Assembly: GCF_003149145.1 (NCBI RefSeq)
Contig: NZ_QGDQ01000011.1
Span: forward strand, 1-64,000
Length of the DNA: 64,000 nt
Direction: 5' to 3'
DNA from: Quadrisphaera granulorum
GTDB taxonomy: Bacteria > Actinomycetota > Actinomycetes > Actinomycetales > Quadrisphaeraceae
Shown: one piece after another, positions 53,789-61,734 of the stretch
Numbering within the stretch: position 1 is the first letter of the stretch
How the letters are laid out: each line of letters opens with the position of its first letter
Notes under the pieces: generated by a model
What the model saw: the letters and a program-made list of their open reading frames with translations, nothing else
Database searches by the model: none
What the model was told of the DNA's origin: nothing
Program-made: the position numbers and the translations under genes

Positions 53789-55293
53789 GCGCCACCACCA
53801 GCAGCAGCAGCACTGCCACCAGCACCGAGCGGGTGCACGACCTCCTCGGCATCGGCCTGGGGCCGTTCAACCTGGGCCTGGCCGCTCTCGCCGAGCCCCT
53901 TGGCCTGGACTGCCTCTTCCTGGAGCGCAAGGACCGCTTCTCCTGGCACCCGGGGATGCTGCTGCCCAGCTCCACCCTGCAGGTGCCGTTCATGGCCGAC
54001 CTCGTGACGATGGCCGACCCCACCTCGCGCTACTCCTTCCTCAACCACCTCAAGCGCGAGGGCCGCCTGTACCGCTTCTACATCCGCGAGAGCTTCTACC
54101 CGCTGCGGGTGGAGTTCGACAGGTACTGCCGCTGGGTGGCCGACCAGCTGCCGTCGGTGGAGTGCGGCTGGGACGTCCGCGACGTCACCTGGCACCCCGA
54201 GCCCGACGGCAGCGGCCAGGGACGCTTCACGGTGGAGTCGGTGGACGCCGCGGGTCGCCGCCGCACCGACGCAGCCCGCCGGCTGGTCCTGGGCACCGGC
54301 ACTCCGCCGCACGTGCCGGACGCCTTCCGCGACGTCGCCGACGACGACGCCGTGGTCCACACCGCCGACTACCTCGCCGCGCGCGAGCAGCTGCAGAGCC
54401 GCCGGGCGATCACCGTGGTGGGCAGCGGGCAGAGCGCCGCGGAGGTCTACCGCGACCTGCTGCCCGAGGCCCGCTCCCGCGGCTACCGGCTCGACTGGGT
54501 GACCCGTTCCCCGCGGTTCTTCCCGCTCGAGTACACCAAGCTGACCCTGGAGATGACCTCGCCGGAGTACGCCGACTACTTCCACGCCCTGCCGCCCGAC
54601 ACCCGCGACGAGCTGCTGGTCAGCCAGGCGCAGCTGTACAAGGGCATCGACGGGGAGCTGGTCGACGAGATCTACGACCTCCTCTACGAGCTCGACGTCG
54701 ACGGTCCCCCGCCCACCCGCCTGTTCACCGGCACCGCGTGCGAGCGGGTGACCCGCGAAGGCGGCGGCTACCGGCTCCACCTGCACCACGCCGAGCAGGG
54801 GCGCCGCTCCTCGCTGACCACCGACGCCGTGGTCATGGCCACCGGCTACCGCCAGCAGGTGCCCGGCTTCTGCCGCGGCATCGCCGACCACCTGCGCTGG
54901 GACGAGCGCGGGCGGTTCGCGGTCACCCGCGACTACCGCGTGGACTCCGCCGCCGGTGAGGAGGACGACGACGCGGGCCGCGGCCCCTCGGCGCCCGCCC
55001 CCGCTGCCGCCCTCGCCCCCGCGCCGGCCGGTGCGGTCTTCGTGCAGAACGCCGAGGCGCACACGCACGGCTTCGTGGCCCCCGACCTCGGCATGGCCGC
55101 CTACCGCAACAGCTGCATCCTGCGCGCGGTGCTCGGGCGGGAGCCGTACCCGGTGGAGCGGGCGATCGCGTTCCAGCACTTTGGCGCTCCCCACACCGAC
55201 CCGCCCCGCCGGGGCGCCGCGTCGTCGGCGGCCTCGACCGCGGGACGCGCCAGTCGTGCCCGCGCGGGCGCTGCGGCAGGGGGACGGCGGTGA
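53785..55293 (+). CDS. desB: Cadaverine N-monooxygenase
   Basis: A 502-residue FAD/NADPH N-hydroxylase (lysine/ornithine monooxygenase family) that converts cadaverine to N-hydroxycadaverine. FAD site GIGLGPFNLGLAALAEP, substrate/flavin WHPGMLLPSSTLQVPFMADLVTM, NADPH site VVGSGQSAAEVYRDLL, ATGY motif VMATGYRQQ and C-terminal NAEAHTHGFVAPDLGMAAYRNS. An Asp-rich then Ala/Pro insert (about 390-415) and an Ala/Arg tail are additions to the family core. Overlaps desA and desC by 4 nt. Confidence 0.9.
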   Translation: MSATTSSSSTATSTERVHDLLGIGLGPFNLGLAALAEPLGLDCLFLERKDRFSWHPGMLLPSSTLQVPFMADLVTMADPTSRYSFLNHLKREGRLYRFYIRESFYPLRVEFDRYCRWVADQLPSVECGWDVRDVTWHPEPDGSGQGRFTVESVDAAGRRRTDAARRLVLGTGTPPHVPDAFRDVADDDAVVHTADYLAAREQLQSRRAITVVGSGQSAAEVYRDLLPEARSRGYRLDWVTRSPRFFPLEYTKLTLEMTSPEYADYFHALPPDTRDELLVSQAQLYKGIDGELVDEIYDLLYELDVDGPPPTRLFTGTACERVTREGGGYRLHLHHAEQGRRSSLTTDAVVMATGYRQQVPGFCRGIADHLRWDERGRFAVTRDYRVDSAAGEEDDDAGRGPSAPAPAAALAPAPAGAVFVQNAEAHTHGFVAPDLGMAAYRNSCILRAVLGREPYPVERAIAFQHFGAPHTDPPRRGAASSAASTAGRASRARAGAAAGGRR

Positions 55294-55907
55294 GCGTGCT
55301 CTCGTCGTCGTCGACGGCCACTGCCGCGGGCCGGGCGCGCTGGGGCGCGGTGACCTGGCGGGTGGTCGACCCCGACCGCGACGGCGACCTCCTGCACCGC
55401 TGGCTCACCGCGCCGCGGGCCCGGTTCTGGATGATGCAGGGCTGGACCCGCGAGCAGGTGGTGGCCGAGTACCGGCGCATCACCGACAGCCCCACCCACG
55501 AGGCGCTGCTCGGCCACCTCGTGAACCCCGCCGACGCCGCAGCCACCGAGCCGGCGCTGCTGGTGGAGCGGTACGAGCCCGCCTCCGACCCGGTGGGCGC
55601 CACCTACCCGGTGCAGCCGGGCGACGTCGGCATGCACCTGTTCGTCGCCCCGCCCGCGGGCCCGCCGCGGGCGGGCTGGACCTCCGAGGCCATGCACGCC
55701 GCGCTCGTGCTGGTCTTCGCCGACCCGTCCGTGCGGCGGGTGGTGGTGGAGCCCGACGTCGACAACCTCGCCGTGCAGCGGCTCAACGCGCGGTGGGGCT
55801 TCGAGGTGGTCCGCGACGTCGACCTGCCCGGCAAGACCGGCCGTCTCAGCACCTGCACCCGCGCCGCCTTCGAGAGGGCGCGCACCGAGAACGGGAGGAC
55901 CGCATGA
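55290..55907 (+). CDS. desC: Siderophore acyltransferase (GNAT, RhbD/AlcB-like)
   Basis: A 205-residue acyl-CoA transferase acylating N-hydroxycadaverine (succinyl or acetyl). Seen: WRVVDPDRDGDLLHRWLTAPRARFWMMQGWTREQVVAEYRRI, PALLVERYEPASDPVGATYPVQPGDVGMHLFVAPP and PSVRRVVVEPDVDNLAVQRLNARWGFEVVRDVDLPGKTG, the conserved blocks of this family. GTG start in a GTGA overlap; its stop overlaps the desD ATG. Confidence 0.9.
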   Translation: MSVLSSSSTATAAGRARWGAVTWRVVDPDRDGDLLHRWLTAPRARFWMMQGWTREQVVAEYRRITDSPTHEALLGHLVNPADAAATEPALLVERYEPASDPVGATYPVQPGDVGMHLFVAPPAGPPRAGWTSEAMHAALVLVFADPSVRRVVVEPDVDNLAVQRLNARWGFEVVRDVDLPGKTGRLSTCTRAAFERARTENGRTA

Positions 55908-57742
55908 ACTCTGCTGACCTGATTGCTGACCCGACGGCTCACCTGTCGCCGCAGGTGTGGGAGCGCGCCGACCGGGCCCTGGTGGCCAAGGCGATCGGCG
56001 AGTACGCCCACGAGCTCCTGATCTCCCCGGAGCACCTCGGGGACGACGAGTACCGGCTGGTCACGGCCGCCGCCGTCTACTCGTTCACCGCCCGGCGGCT
56101 GCCCCTGGACCACTGGGAGGTGGACCCCGCCAGCGTCGAGGTGCAGCGCTCGGGTGGGGCGGGCGCTGGTGTCCCGGCGCGGCCGCGCGCCACCCAGCTG
56201 GTGCTCGACCTGCGCGACGAGCTGGGGCTGACCGACGCGGTGCTGCCGCTGTACCTCGAGGAGGTCGCGGCGACCACGGCGGCGCGCGCGTGGACCCTGC
56301 ACCGCGGCGGCCCCACGAGCGAGGAGCTGCTGGAGGCCGGGTTCCAGGAGGTCGAGGCGGCGATGACCGCCGGCCACCCGGTGTTCGTGGCCGGCAGCGG
56401 GCGGATCGGCTTCGACGCCGACGACCTGCGGCGCTACGCGCCCGAATCGGGCGCGACGTTCCGGATGGAGTGGGTGGCCGTGCGCCGGGACCGGTGCGTG
56501 CTCGCCCTCGGGGAGGGCCTGGAGGAGGAGTCGCTGTACTCCTCCGAGCTCGACGCGCCGGTGCGCGAGCGGTTCCGGGAGGTGCTGCGCGGCCACGGGC
56601 TCGACCCCGCCGACTACCTGCCGGTGCCGGTGCACCCCTGGCAGTGGCGACGCCGCGTGATGACGACGTTCGCGCCGGAGCTGGCGGACCGGACCCTCGT
56701 GCACCTGGGCACCGACGGCGACGCTCGCCGGGCGCAGCAGTCGGTGCGGACCGCGTTCAACGCCTCGCACCCGCGGCGCAGCTACGTCAAGACGGCGCTG
56801 TCGGTGCTCAACATGGGCTTCCTGCGGGGGCTGTCGACGGAGTACATGAGCGTCACGCCCGCCATCAACGACTGGGTGCACGACGTCGTCTCCTCCGACC
56901 CGGTGCTGCTGGAGCGCGGGTTCCGCGTGCTGCGGGAGCGCGCGGCCGTCGGCTACCGCCCGCCGCTGTACGAGCAGGCAGCGCCGAAGGGGTCGCCGTA
57001 CCGCAAGATGCTCGCCGCGCTGTGGCGGGAGAGCCCGGTGCCGCTGGTGGAGCCGGGTCAGAAGCTCGTGACGATGGCGTCCCTGCTGCACCGCGACGAC
57101 GACGGGCGCTCCTTCGCCGCGGCGCTCGTGCGGGCCTCCGGCCTGGCCCCGCGGAACTGGCTGCGCCGCTACCTCGAGGCGTACCTCGTGCCGGTGCTGC
57201 GCTGCTACTACGCGCACGATCTGGTCTTCATGCCGCACGGGGAGAACCTCATCCTCGTGCTGGAGGACCACGCCGTGGTCAGCACGTTCATGAAGGACAT
57301 CGGCGAGGAGGTGGCGCTCCTGGACACGGCCGCGCCGCTGCCCGCCGACGTCGAGCGGATCCGCGCGGACATCCCCGAGCACCTGCGGCTGCTGTCCGTG
57401 CAGACCGACGTCTTCGACTGCTTCTTCCGGCAGCTGTCGGCCCTGCTCGACGGGGCGGGAGTGCTGGTCGCGGACGACTTCTGGGACGAGGTCGCCGCCT
57501 GCGTGCTCGACCACCAGGGGGCCCACCCGGAGGACGCCGCTGCCCACGTCCGCGGTGACCTGTTCACCCCGACGTTCGCCCGCTCCTGCCTCAACCGGCT
57601 GCAGCTGCGCGACAACCAGCAGATGGTCGACATCGCCGACCCGGCCACCGCCATCCGCATTGTCGGAGAGCTGGAGAACCCGCTGGCTGCCGCCGCTCCA
57701 GCGCGCGGGGCTGCTGAGGGATCGCTCGTGAGCAGCGCCTGA
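55904..57742 (+). CDS. desD: NIS siderophore synthetase (IucA/IucC family)
   Basis: A 612-residue ATP-dependent synthetase that joins and cyclises N-hydroxy-N-succinylcadaverine into desferrioxamine E/B-type products. Seen: GHPVFVAGSGRIGFDADDLRRYAPE, PVPVHPWQWRRRVMTTF, the ATP/citrate region SVRTAFNASHPRRSYVKTALSVLNMGFLRGLSTEYM, HGENLILVLEDHAVVSTFMKDIGEE and CLNRLQLRDNQQMVDIADPATAIRI. ATG 55904 gives the family length; longer upstream frames are shadows of desB/desC. Last gene of the iron-controlled operon, followed by a type B hairpin. Confidence 0.92.
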   Translation: MNSADLIADPTAHLSPQVWERADRALVAKAIGEYAHELLISPEHLGDDEYRLVTAAAVYSFTARRLPLDHWEVDPASVEVQRSGGAGAGVPARPRATQLVLDLRDELGLTDAVLPLYLEEVAATTAARAWTLHRGGPTSEELLEAGFQEVEAAMTAGHPVFVAGSGRIGFDADDLRRYAPESGATFRMEWVAVRRDRCVLALGEGLEEESLYSSELDAPVRERFREVLRGHGLDPADYLPVPVHPWQWRRRVMTTFAPELADRTLVHLGTDGDARRAQQSVRTAFNASHPRRSYVKTALSVLNMGFLRGLSTEYMSVTPAINDWVHDVVSSDPVLLERGFRVLRERAAVGYRPPLYEQAAPKGSPYRKMLAALWRESPVPLVEPGQKLVTMASLLHRDDDGRSFAAALVRASGLAPRNWLRRYLEAYLVPVLRCYYAHDLVFMPHGENLILVLEDHAVVSTFMKDIGEEVALLDTAAPLPADVERIRADIPEHLRLLSVQTDVFDCFFRQLSALLDGAGVLVADDFWDEVAACVLDHQGAHPEDAAAHVRGDLFTPTFARSCLNRLQLRDNQQMVDIADPATAIRIVGELENPLAAAAPARGAAEGSLVSSA

Positions 57743-57752
57743 GTCCGGGGAC

Positions 57753-57829
57753 GTCCCGCCGGGCATGCAGAAGTCGGCCGCCCCGGCTCCGCGAGGCCGT
57801 CTGCTCGACTTCTGCATGCCCGGCGGGAC
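57753..57829. repeat. 77-nt hairpin, type B, copy B5 (after desD)
   Basis: GTCCCGCCGGGCATGCAGAA ... TTCTGCATGCCCGGCGGGAC, 10 bases after the desD stop; probable terminator of the siderophore operon. No type A partner here. Confidence 0.82.
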
Positions 57830-57874
57830 ACCGGCCCATGGCCGGCGCCCCGTCCAGGCTGGTACCAAGGCCAC

Positions 57875-58254
57875 GTGCCCGCTCCGTCCGCTGCAGCCCT
57901 GCGTCGTCTGGCGCAGGAGCGGACGGCGTGGCTGTGCACGCTGCGGCCCGACGGCTCGCCCCACCTCACGCCCGTCTGGTTCTGCTACCTGCGCGGCTCG
58001 TGGTGGGTCTGCAGCGCCGCCCGCAACCGGAAGGTCGTTCACCTGGCCACGGACTTGCGGGTCAGCATCGCTCTGCCCGACGGCGACCACCCGCTCGTGG
58101 CCGAGGGCTCAGCGCGCCTGGTGCGCGGCGGCTTCCCTCCCGACGTCGTCACCGCCTTCGCCGAGAACACGGGTGGGACATCACCGGCCCCGGACCGGAG
58201 GGACCCTTGGTGCTCGTCGAGGTGCCCGTGACGCGCTGGCTGCTGGACGCATGA
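57875..58254 (+). pseudogene. PPOX-class flavin-dependent protein, frameshifted near the end
   Basis: The first 98 residues (LRRLAQERTAWLCTLRPDGSPHLTPVWFCYLRGSWWVCSAARNRKVVHLATDLRVSIALPDGDHPLVAEGSARLV, as separate blocks in that order) form a pyridoxamine-5'-phosphate-oxidase-like split barrel, probably F420- or flavin-binding. At about 58165 the frame is lost; the natural tail HGWDITGPGPEGPLVLVEVP and VTRWLLDA continues one frame over to 58254, where its TGA overlaps the next ATG (ATGA). I infer a recent one-base indel or a sequence error. The unshifted frame would give only 118 residues ending in a nonsense tail. Confidence 0.7.
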
Positions 58255-58967
58255 AGGGCACCGGGACGACCGGACGCCGTTTCCGCGGGGTGCTGCTGGA
58301 CTGGCGCGGCACGCTCGTCGTCGCCCCGACGTACCGCTGGCTGGTGCGGCGCGGCCTGCAGGCACTGGCCCGACCGGACTCCGACGACGACGTCGAGGCC
58401 GTGCTCGCCCGGCTCCGGTCTGCTGACGCGACCGAGGTGGGGTCGTCAGCGGTGGACGCCGACGCCGACCTCCACCGCCGCGTCTACGCGCGCTGGTTCC
58501 GCGCGGCAGGACTCGACGACGAGCTGGCCGCGGCGCTCTACGCCGTGGAGTGCGACGTGGCGGCGAACCCGTTCGCCGACGACGTCGGGCCGCTGCTGAG
58601 CGCCCTGCGCGGGGCGGGCGTGAGGGTCGGCGTCCTCAGCGACGTCCACGTGGACCTGCGCCCCGCGTTCGGCGCGCACGCGATCGCGGACGGCACCTCG
58701 TGGGCGGACCTCGTGGACGTCTGGACGCTGTCCTTCGAGGTGGGTGCGGCCAAGCCCGACCCGGCGATCTTCGAGCGGGCGCTGCGGCAGCTCGGCCTGC
58801 CGGCGGCCGAGGTGCTCATGGTCGGTGACCGTGGCACGCACGACGGCGCTGCCGCCGCCTGCGGCATCACGACGCTGCTGCTGCCTCCGCTGGGCTCCCC
58901 GCAGGAGCGGCGCCTGCAGCGGGTGCTCGACCTGGTGCTGCCGGGCGCGGTACTGCCGGACACCTGA
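58251..58967 (+). CDS. HAD-superfamily hydrolase
   Basis: A 238-residue phosphatase-like protein: motif I VLLDWRGTL (nucleophile Asp17; the usual second Asp is Arg), VGVLSDVHVD (motif II Ser), AAKPDPAIFERALRQLGL (motif III Lys) and MVGDRGTHDGAAAACGITTLLL (motif IV with one clear acidic residue before Gly-Thr-His-Asp). With Arg at the general-acid position it may be a phosphotransferase or slow phosphatase. ATG overlaps the PPOX stop. Confidence 0.8.
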   Translation: MKGTGTTGRRFRGVLLDWRGTLVVAPTYRWLVRRGLQALARPDSDDDVEAVLARLRSADATEVGSSAVDADADLHRRVYARWFRAAGLDDELAAALYAVECDVAANPFADDVGPLLSALRGAGVRVGVLSDVHVDLRPAFGAHAIADGTSWADLVDVWTLSFEVGAAKPDPAIFERALRQLGLPAAEVLMVGDRGTHDGAAAACGITTLLLPPLGSPQERRLQRVLDLVLPGAVLPDT

Positions 58968-58978
58968 GGCGCAGCGGC

Positions 58979-59057
58979 GTCCCGTCCAGCACGCAGAAGC
59001 CCGGCTGGTCGCCCTCTCAGTCCCGGCGCGGTGGCTCCTGCACGCTCCCGGCGGGAC
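58979..59057. repeat. Type B hairpin, degenerate copy B6
   Basis: GTCCCGTCCAGCACGCAGAA at the left, CTCCTGCACGCTCCCGGCGG near the right end; centre diverged and 79 nt long instead of 77. Confidence 0.65.
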
Positions 59058-59064
59058 GGGCGCC

Positions 59065-59141
59065 GTGACGCCGGACGTGCAGAACCCCGCGACACGCCGT
59101 CCCGAGCGGCGTCGGGCCGACTTCAGCACGTTCGGCCTCAC
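59065..59141. repeat. 77-nt type A hairpin, degenerate copy A5
   Basis: GTGACGCCGGACGTGCAGAA at the left, CTTCAGCACGTTCGGCCTCAC at the right with several substitutions; B-A order and 7-nt spacing as at 46.4 kb. Confidence 0.65.
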
Positions 59142-59149
59142 CGCCGGCC

Positions 59150-59788
59150 TCACCAGACGGGCCGTGCCCGATCAGCCGCCGCGTGCAGCCCCTCGGTGGA
59201 GACCTCCACCGAGGTCTCGACGATGCCGCGGTCGGGCCAGGCGCACACCAGCCGCATCGTGGGGAGCGGCGGCAGGGGCCACAGCCAGATCCCTCGCTGC
59301 CAGCAGCCCCACCCGTGGACCGGCATCCCGACGCCGTCCATCACCGGGTGGTCGGGCTCCCACCCGTCGTGGGCGATGCCGTCGGGCACCTCGTTGTACG
59401 GCGTGTCATCCATCGACGTGACGCGGGCTCCGTCGGCGAACTCCATCCCCCACCGCAGGCCCCCGGGCGGTAGTGACAGGTCGAACTGCCCACGGCCGTG
59501 GTGCAGGTTGAGTGCCTTGAAGAGCTGGCGCTGCGCCTCCTCCTGCCGCTCGCGCACGTAGATGACCAGCTGCAGGAGGACGCCCTGCGGGTACACCTCA
59601 CCGCCCTGGAAGACCACGGCCGTCGTGTCGGACCTTCCGATCTCCACCACCAGGTCGGACACTCCGGGCAGCACTCTGCGGGGCCTTCCCAGCCAGCCGG
59701 CGTCCCACTCGGGTTCGATGCTGTCGAGGTCGCTGGTGACGGGGTGGGTGGTAGCCGAGCGGGCTTCGGGGAAAAAGGACGAGATCAT
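59150..59788 (-). CDS. Hypothetical protein (212 residues)
   Basis: A soluble, Trp-rich protein: GRPRRVLPGVSDLVVEIGRSDTTAVVFQGGEVYPQGVLLQLVIYVRERQ, then GGLRWGMEFADGARVTSMDDTPYNEVP and WQRGIWLWPLPPLPTMRLVCAWPDRGIVETSVEVSTEGL. It resembles actinobacterial proteins of unknown function with a beta-sandwich feel; no catalytic motif is evident. ATG at 59788 taken. Follows the degenerate hairpin pair. Confidence 0.55.
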   Translation of the reverse strand: MISSFFPEARSATTHPVTSDLDSIEPEWDAGWLGRPRRVLPGVSDLVVEIGRSDTTAVVFQGGEVYPQGVLLQLVIYVRERQEEAQRQLFKALNLHHGRGQFDLSLPPGGLRWGMEFADGARVTSMDDTPYNEVPDGIAHDGWEPDHPVMDGVGMPVHGWGCWQRGIWLWPLPPLPTMRLVCAWPDRGIVETSVEVSTEGLHAAADRARPVW

Positions 59789-59839
59789 GATCCAGCCTGG
59801 CACCGGTCCACTGACCGTGTCACCGACCCAGCGCCAGGC

Positions 59840-60143
59840 CGGACCTGGTCGTACCGGGCGACCCGACGCCGCCACGCACGGCGAACGTCCTCCCACGGCG
59901 TCGCCGTGATCTGGATGCTCAGGCCTTCCGCGTGCCGCAGCGTCGCCTCGATGCCCAGCGGTCGCAGCGGATGCCCGGGCGGTTGGCCGCCGCTCGCAGA
60001 TCTGACAGGACCTCGAAGGCGAGGTGTCCCGGTGCGAGGAGCTGCTCCGTTGGGGGCCGCTCACCCAGCGCCCTTCGAGCCGCAGCACCACGAGGCCCGG
60101 GACCGGCGACAGCATCGATGACGACCGATGCGTCGACGATCAC
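59840..60143 (-). pseudogene. Decayed VapC-type PIN-domain toxin
   Basis: Starts MIVDASVVIDAVAGPGPRGA (PIN first acidic residue DAS) and continues AFEVLSDLRAAANRPG with the conserved Glu. At about 59975 the frame shifts; in the next frame one reads HPLRPLGIEATLRHAEGLSI and PWEDVRRAWRRRVARYDQV, after which the catalytic third Asp region and C-terminus are missing. The GTG start overlaps the antitoxin stop. The protein as encoded is 74 residues and cannot form a PIN active site. Confidence 0.6.
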
Positions 60144-60427
60144 TGCTGCTGAGGCTCGCCTCGACGGGCGACCAGGCCGTCCGAGCGCTCGGCAAGCGCC
60201 TCACCGATGGCGTCGAGCACGGACTGCCTGTCCTCGAGCGCGACGGGCGGGAGCCCGTGCAACGTGCGCTCCAGAGCCCTCAGCGTCTGCTGCCTCCGCT
60301 CGTGAGCGGCATGCATCTGGACGGCACTGAGCAGGTATGCCTGCAGAGTCAGCCCTCGTTCGGCCGCCACGGACCGGATCACTTCCAGGTCCTCGCTCGG
60401 GACGTCGCGAATGAGCACGTCCGGCAT
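60140..60427 (-). CDS. FitA/VapB-like antitoxin
   Basis: A 95-residue protein opening MPDVLIRDVPSEDLEVIRSV, AAERGLTLQAYLLSAVQMHA: the ribbon-helix-helix of FitA-type antitoxins. The C-terminal part should bind the PIN toxin. TAGCGT lies seven bases before the ATG without a ribosome site, consistent with a leaderless, autoregulated promoter. It remains intact beside a decayed toxin gene. Confidence 0.72.
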   Translation of the reverse strand: MPDVLIRDVPSEDLEVIRSVAAERGLTLQAYLLSAVQMHAAHERRQQTLRALERTLHGLPPVALEDRQSVLDAIGEALAERSDGLVARRGEPQQQ

Positions 60428-60434
60428 GCACCTG

Positions 60435-60440
60435 ACGCTA
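60435..60440 (-). promoter_or_regulatory. -10 hexamer of the antitoxin gene
   Basis: TAGCGT on the minus strand, seven bases before the ATG at 60427. Confidence 0.4.
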
Positions 60441-60496
60441 TCGATGCTGGCGGCACGGTGCCACGCTCCCGCGAGAGGCGTGTCACAGTCACCGCC

Positions 60497-61414
60497 ATGA
60501 CCCTGTCGATCATCGCCCGCTGCGAGGAGACCGGCCGGTTCGGCTTCGCGGTGGCGTCGTGCGTGTTGGCCGTCGGCACCCGCATCGGGGCCGCCCGCGC
60601 AGGCGTCGGTGCCGTCGCCGTGCAGGACGGCGGCTGGTTGCACTGGCGCGACGCCCTGCTGGACCTGCTCGACCGGGGCCTGTCCGCCGCCGAGGCCACC
60701 GCGATGATCGCCCTCGCCGACGACGCCCCCGCCAGCCAGCTCGCCGCCGTCGGTCCCACCGGAAACGCGTCAGCGTTCACCGGTCCGCGCAGCACGCCGG
60801 TCACCGGCCACCTCGTGCGCGGCAGCGCCAGCGCACAGGCCAACACGATGGCCGTCCCCGACGTCCCCGAGACGCTGCTGTCCGCCTTCGAGGCGGCCGA
60901 CGGCCCGCTCGAGCACCGCCTCGTCGCCGCGCTCCTGGCCGCCGACACCCTCGGCGAGCACGGCCCGGACTACCGCGGGCGCCAGTCGGCCGCCGTCCGC
61001 GTGGTGCCCGCCGAGCGCGGTCGCACCCCCACCGGTGACGCCGACGACCCCCACGTCGACCTCCGCATCGACGACTCCGCCCACCCCACTCAGGACCTCG
61101 CCCGCCTGCTCGACGTCCACCGGGCTCACCGCCACCTCATCGCCGCTGGGATGGCTCACGACGACGACGAGCGCCTCGCGCATGTCCGTCGCGCTGCCCA
61201 GGTCGCTCACGGTGAGCGGGTGGTGGCTCCCCTGCTGGGAATCCGCACGGCGCTGGCCGGAGACGCCGACACAGCCCGCGACCTGCTGCGCGAGGCCGCC
61301 CGCGTCAACCCGGCCACGTGGCAGTGGGCTGCTCGCAGCGCCGAGCGTGCCGCCGCCGGCGACCCCGGCGCCGACGTGCTCGCCGAGCTGGTCCGGGAGG
61401 CAGCGTCGAGCTGA
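60497..61414 (+). CDS. DUF1028 (Ntn-hydrolase-like) protein
   Basis: A 305-residue protein of the DUF1028 family: MTLSIIARCEETGRFGFAVASCVLAVGTRIGAARAGVGAVAVQ, AADGPLEHRLVAALLAADTLGEHGPDYRGRQSAAVRVV, then VDLRIDDSAHPTQDLARLLDVH. The Thr near the start would become N-terminal after processing, as expected of Ntn hydrolases. The C-terminal about 90 residues look like a helical repeat extension. ATG 60497 taken. Divergent from the toxin-antitoxin remnant. Confidence 0.75.
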   Translation: MTLSIIARCEETGRFGFAVASCVLAVGTRIGAARAGVGAVAVQDGGWLHWRDALLDLLDRGLSAAEATAMIALADDAPASQLAAVGPTGNASAFTGPRSTPVTGHLVRGSASAQANTMAVPDVPETLLSAFEAADGPLEHRLVAALLAADTLGEHGPDYRGRQSAAVRVVPAERGRTPTGDADDPHVDLRIDDSAHPTQDLARLLDVHRAHRHLIAAGMAHDDDERLAHVRRAAQVAHGERVVAPLLGIRTALAGDADTARDLLREAARVNPATWQWAARSAERAAAGDPGADVLAELVREAASS

Positions 61415-61549
61415 GCTGGGGACCCGCAGTCCCAGTGGGGTCGCGCAGTCCCGCCCCTGGCCCTCAGGCCCGGGCCTCAGCGTCCCCGCCGGGATCGAGC
61501 GTCCCACTCCCGTCGCCACGCGCTGCTGACATCGCGAGGGGCCGACGTC

Positions 61550-61702
61550 GTGATCTACGGGATGCCCGGCCTGTGGCTGCTCGCGCTGCTGGTAGGGGCG
61601 GGGCTGGCGGCCGTGCTCCTCTGGCTGGGCCGCACCCAGCGGGAGGCGCGCACGGAGGTGGCCCGCGGCCGCCGCACTGGGCGGATGCCCCAGCCTCGGT
61701 AG
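61550..61702 (+). CDS. Small single-helix membrane protein (50 residues)
   Basis: GTG-started frame MIYGMPGLWLLALLVGAGLA followed by AVLLWLGRTQREARTEVARG and a basic tail. One membrane helix with a positively charged C-terminus, 32 bp upstream of the aminotransferase. Too short for most gene callers; coding is supported by the clean hydrophobic/charged layout. An ATG at 61562 is an alternative start. Function unknown. Confidence 0.45.
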   Translation: MIYGMPGLWLLALLVGAGLAAVLLWLGRTQREARTEVARGRRTGRMPQPR

Positions 61703-61734
61703 GTCACGGAGCGTCGCGTGCCACAGTTGGTCCC

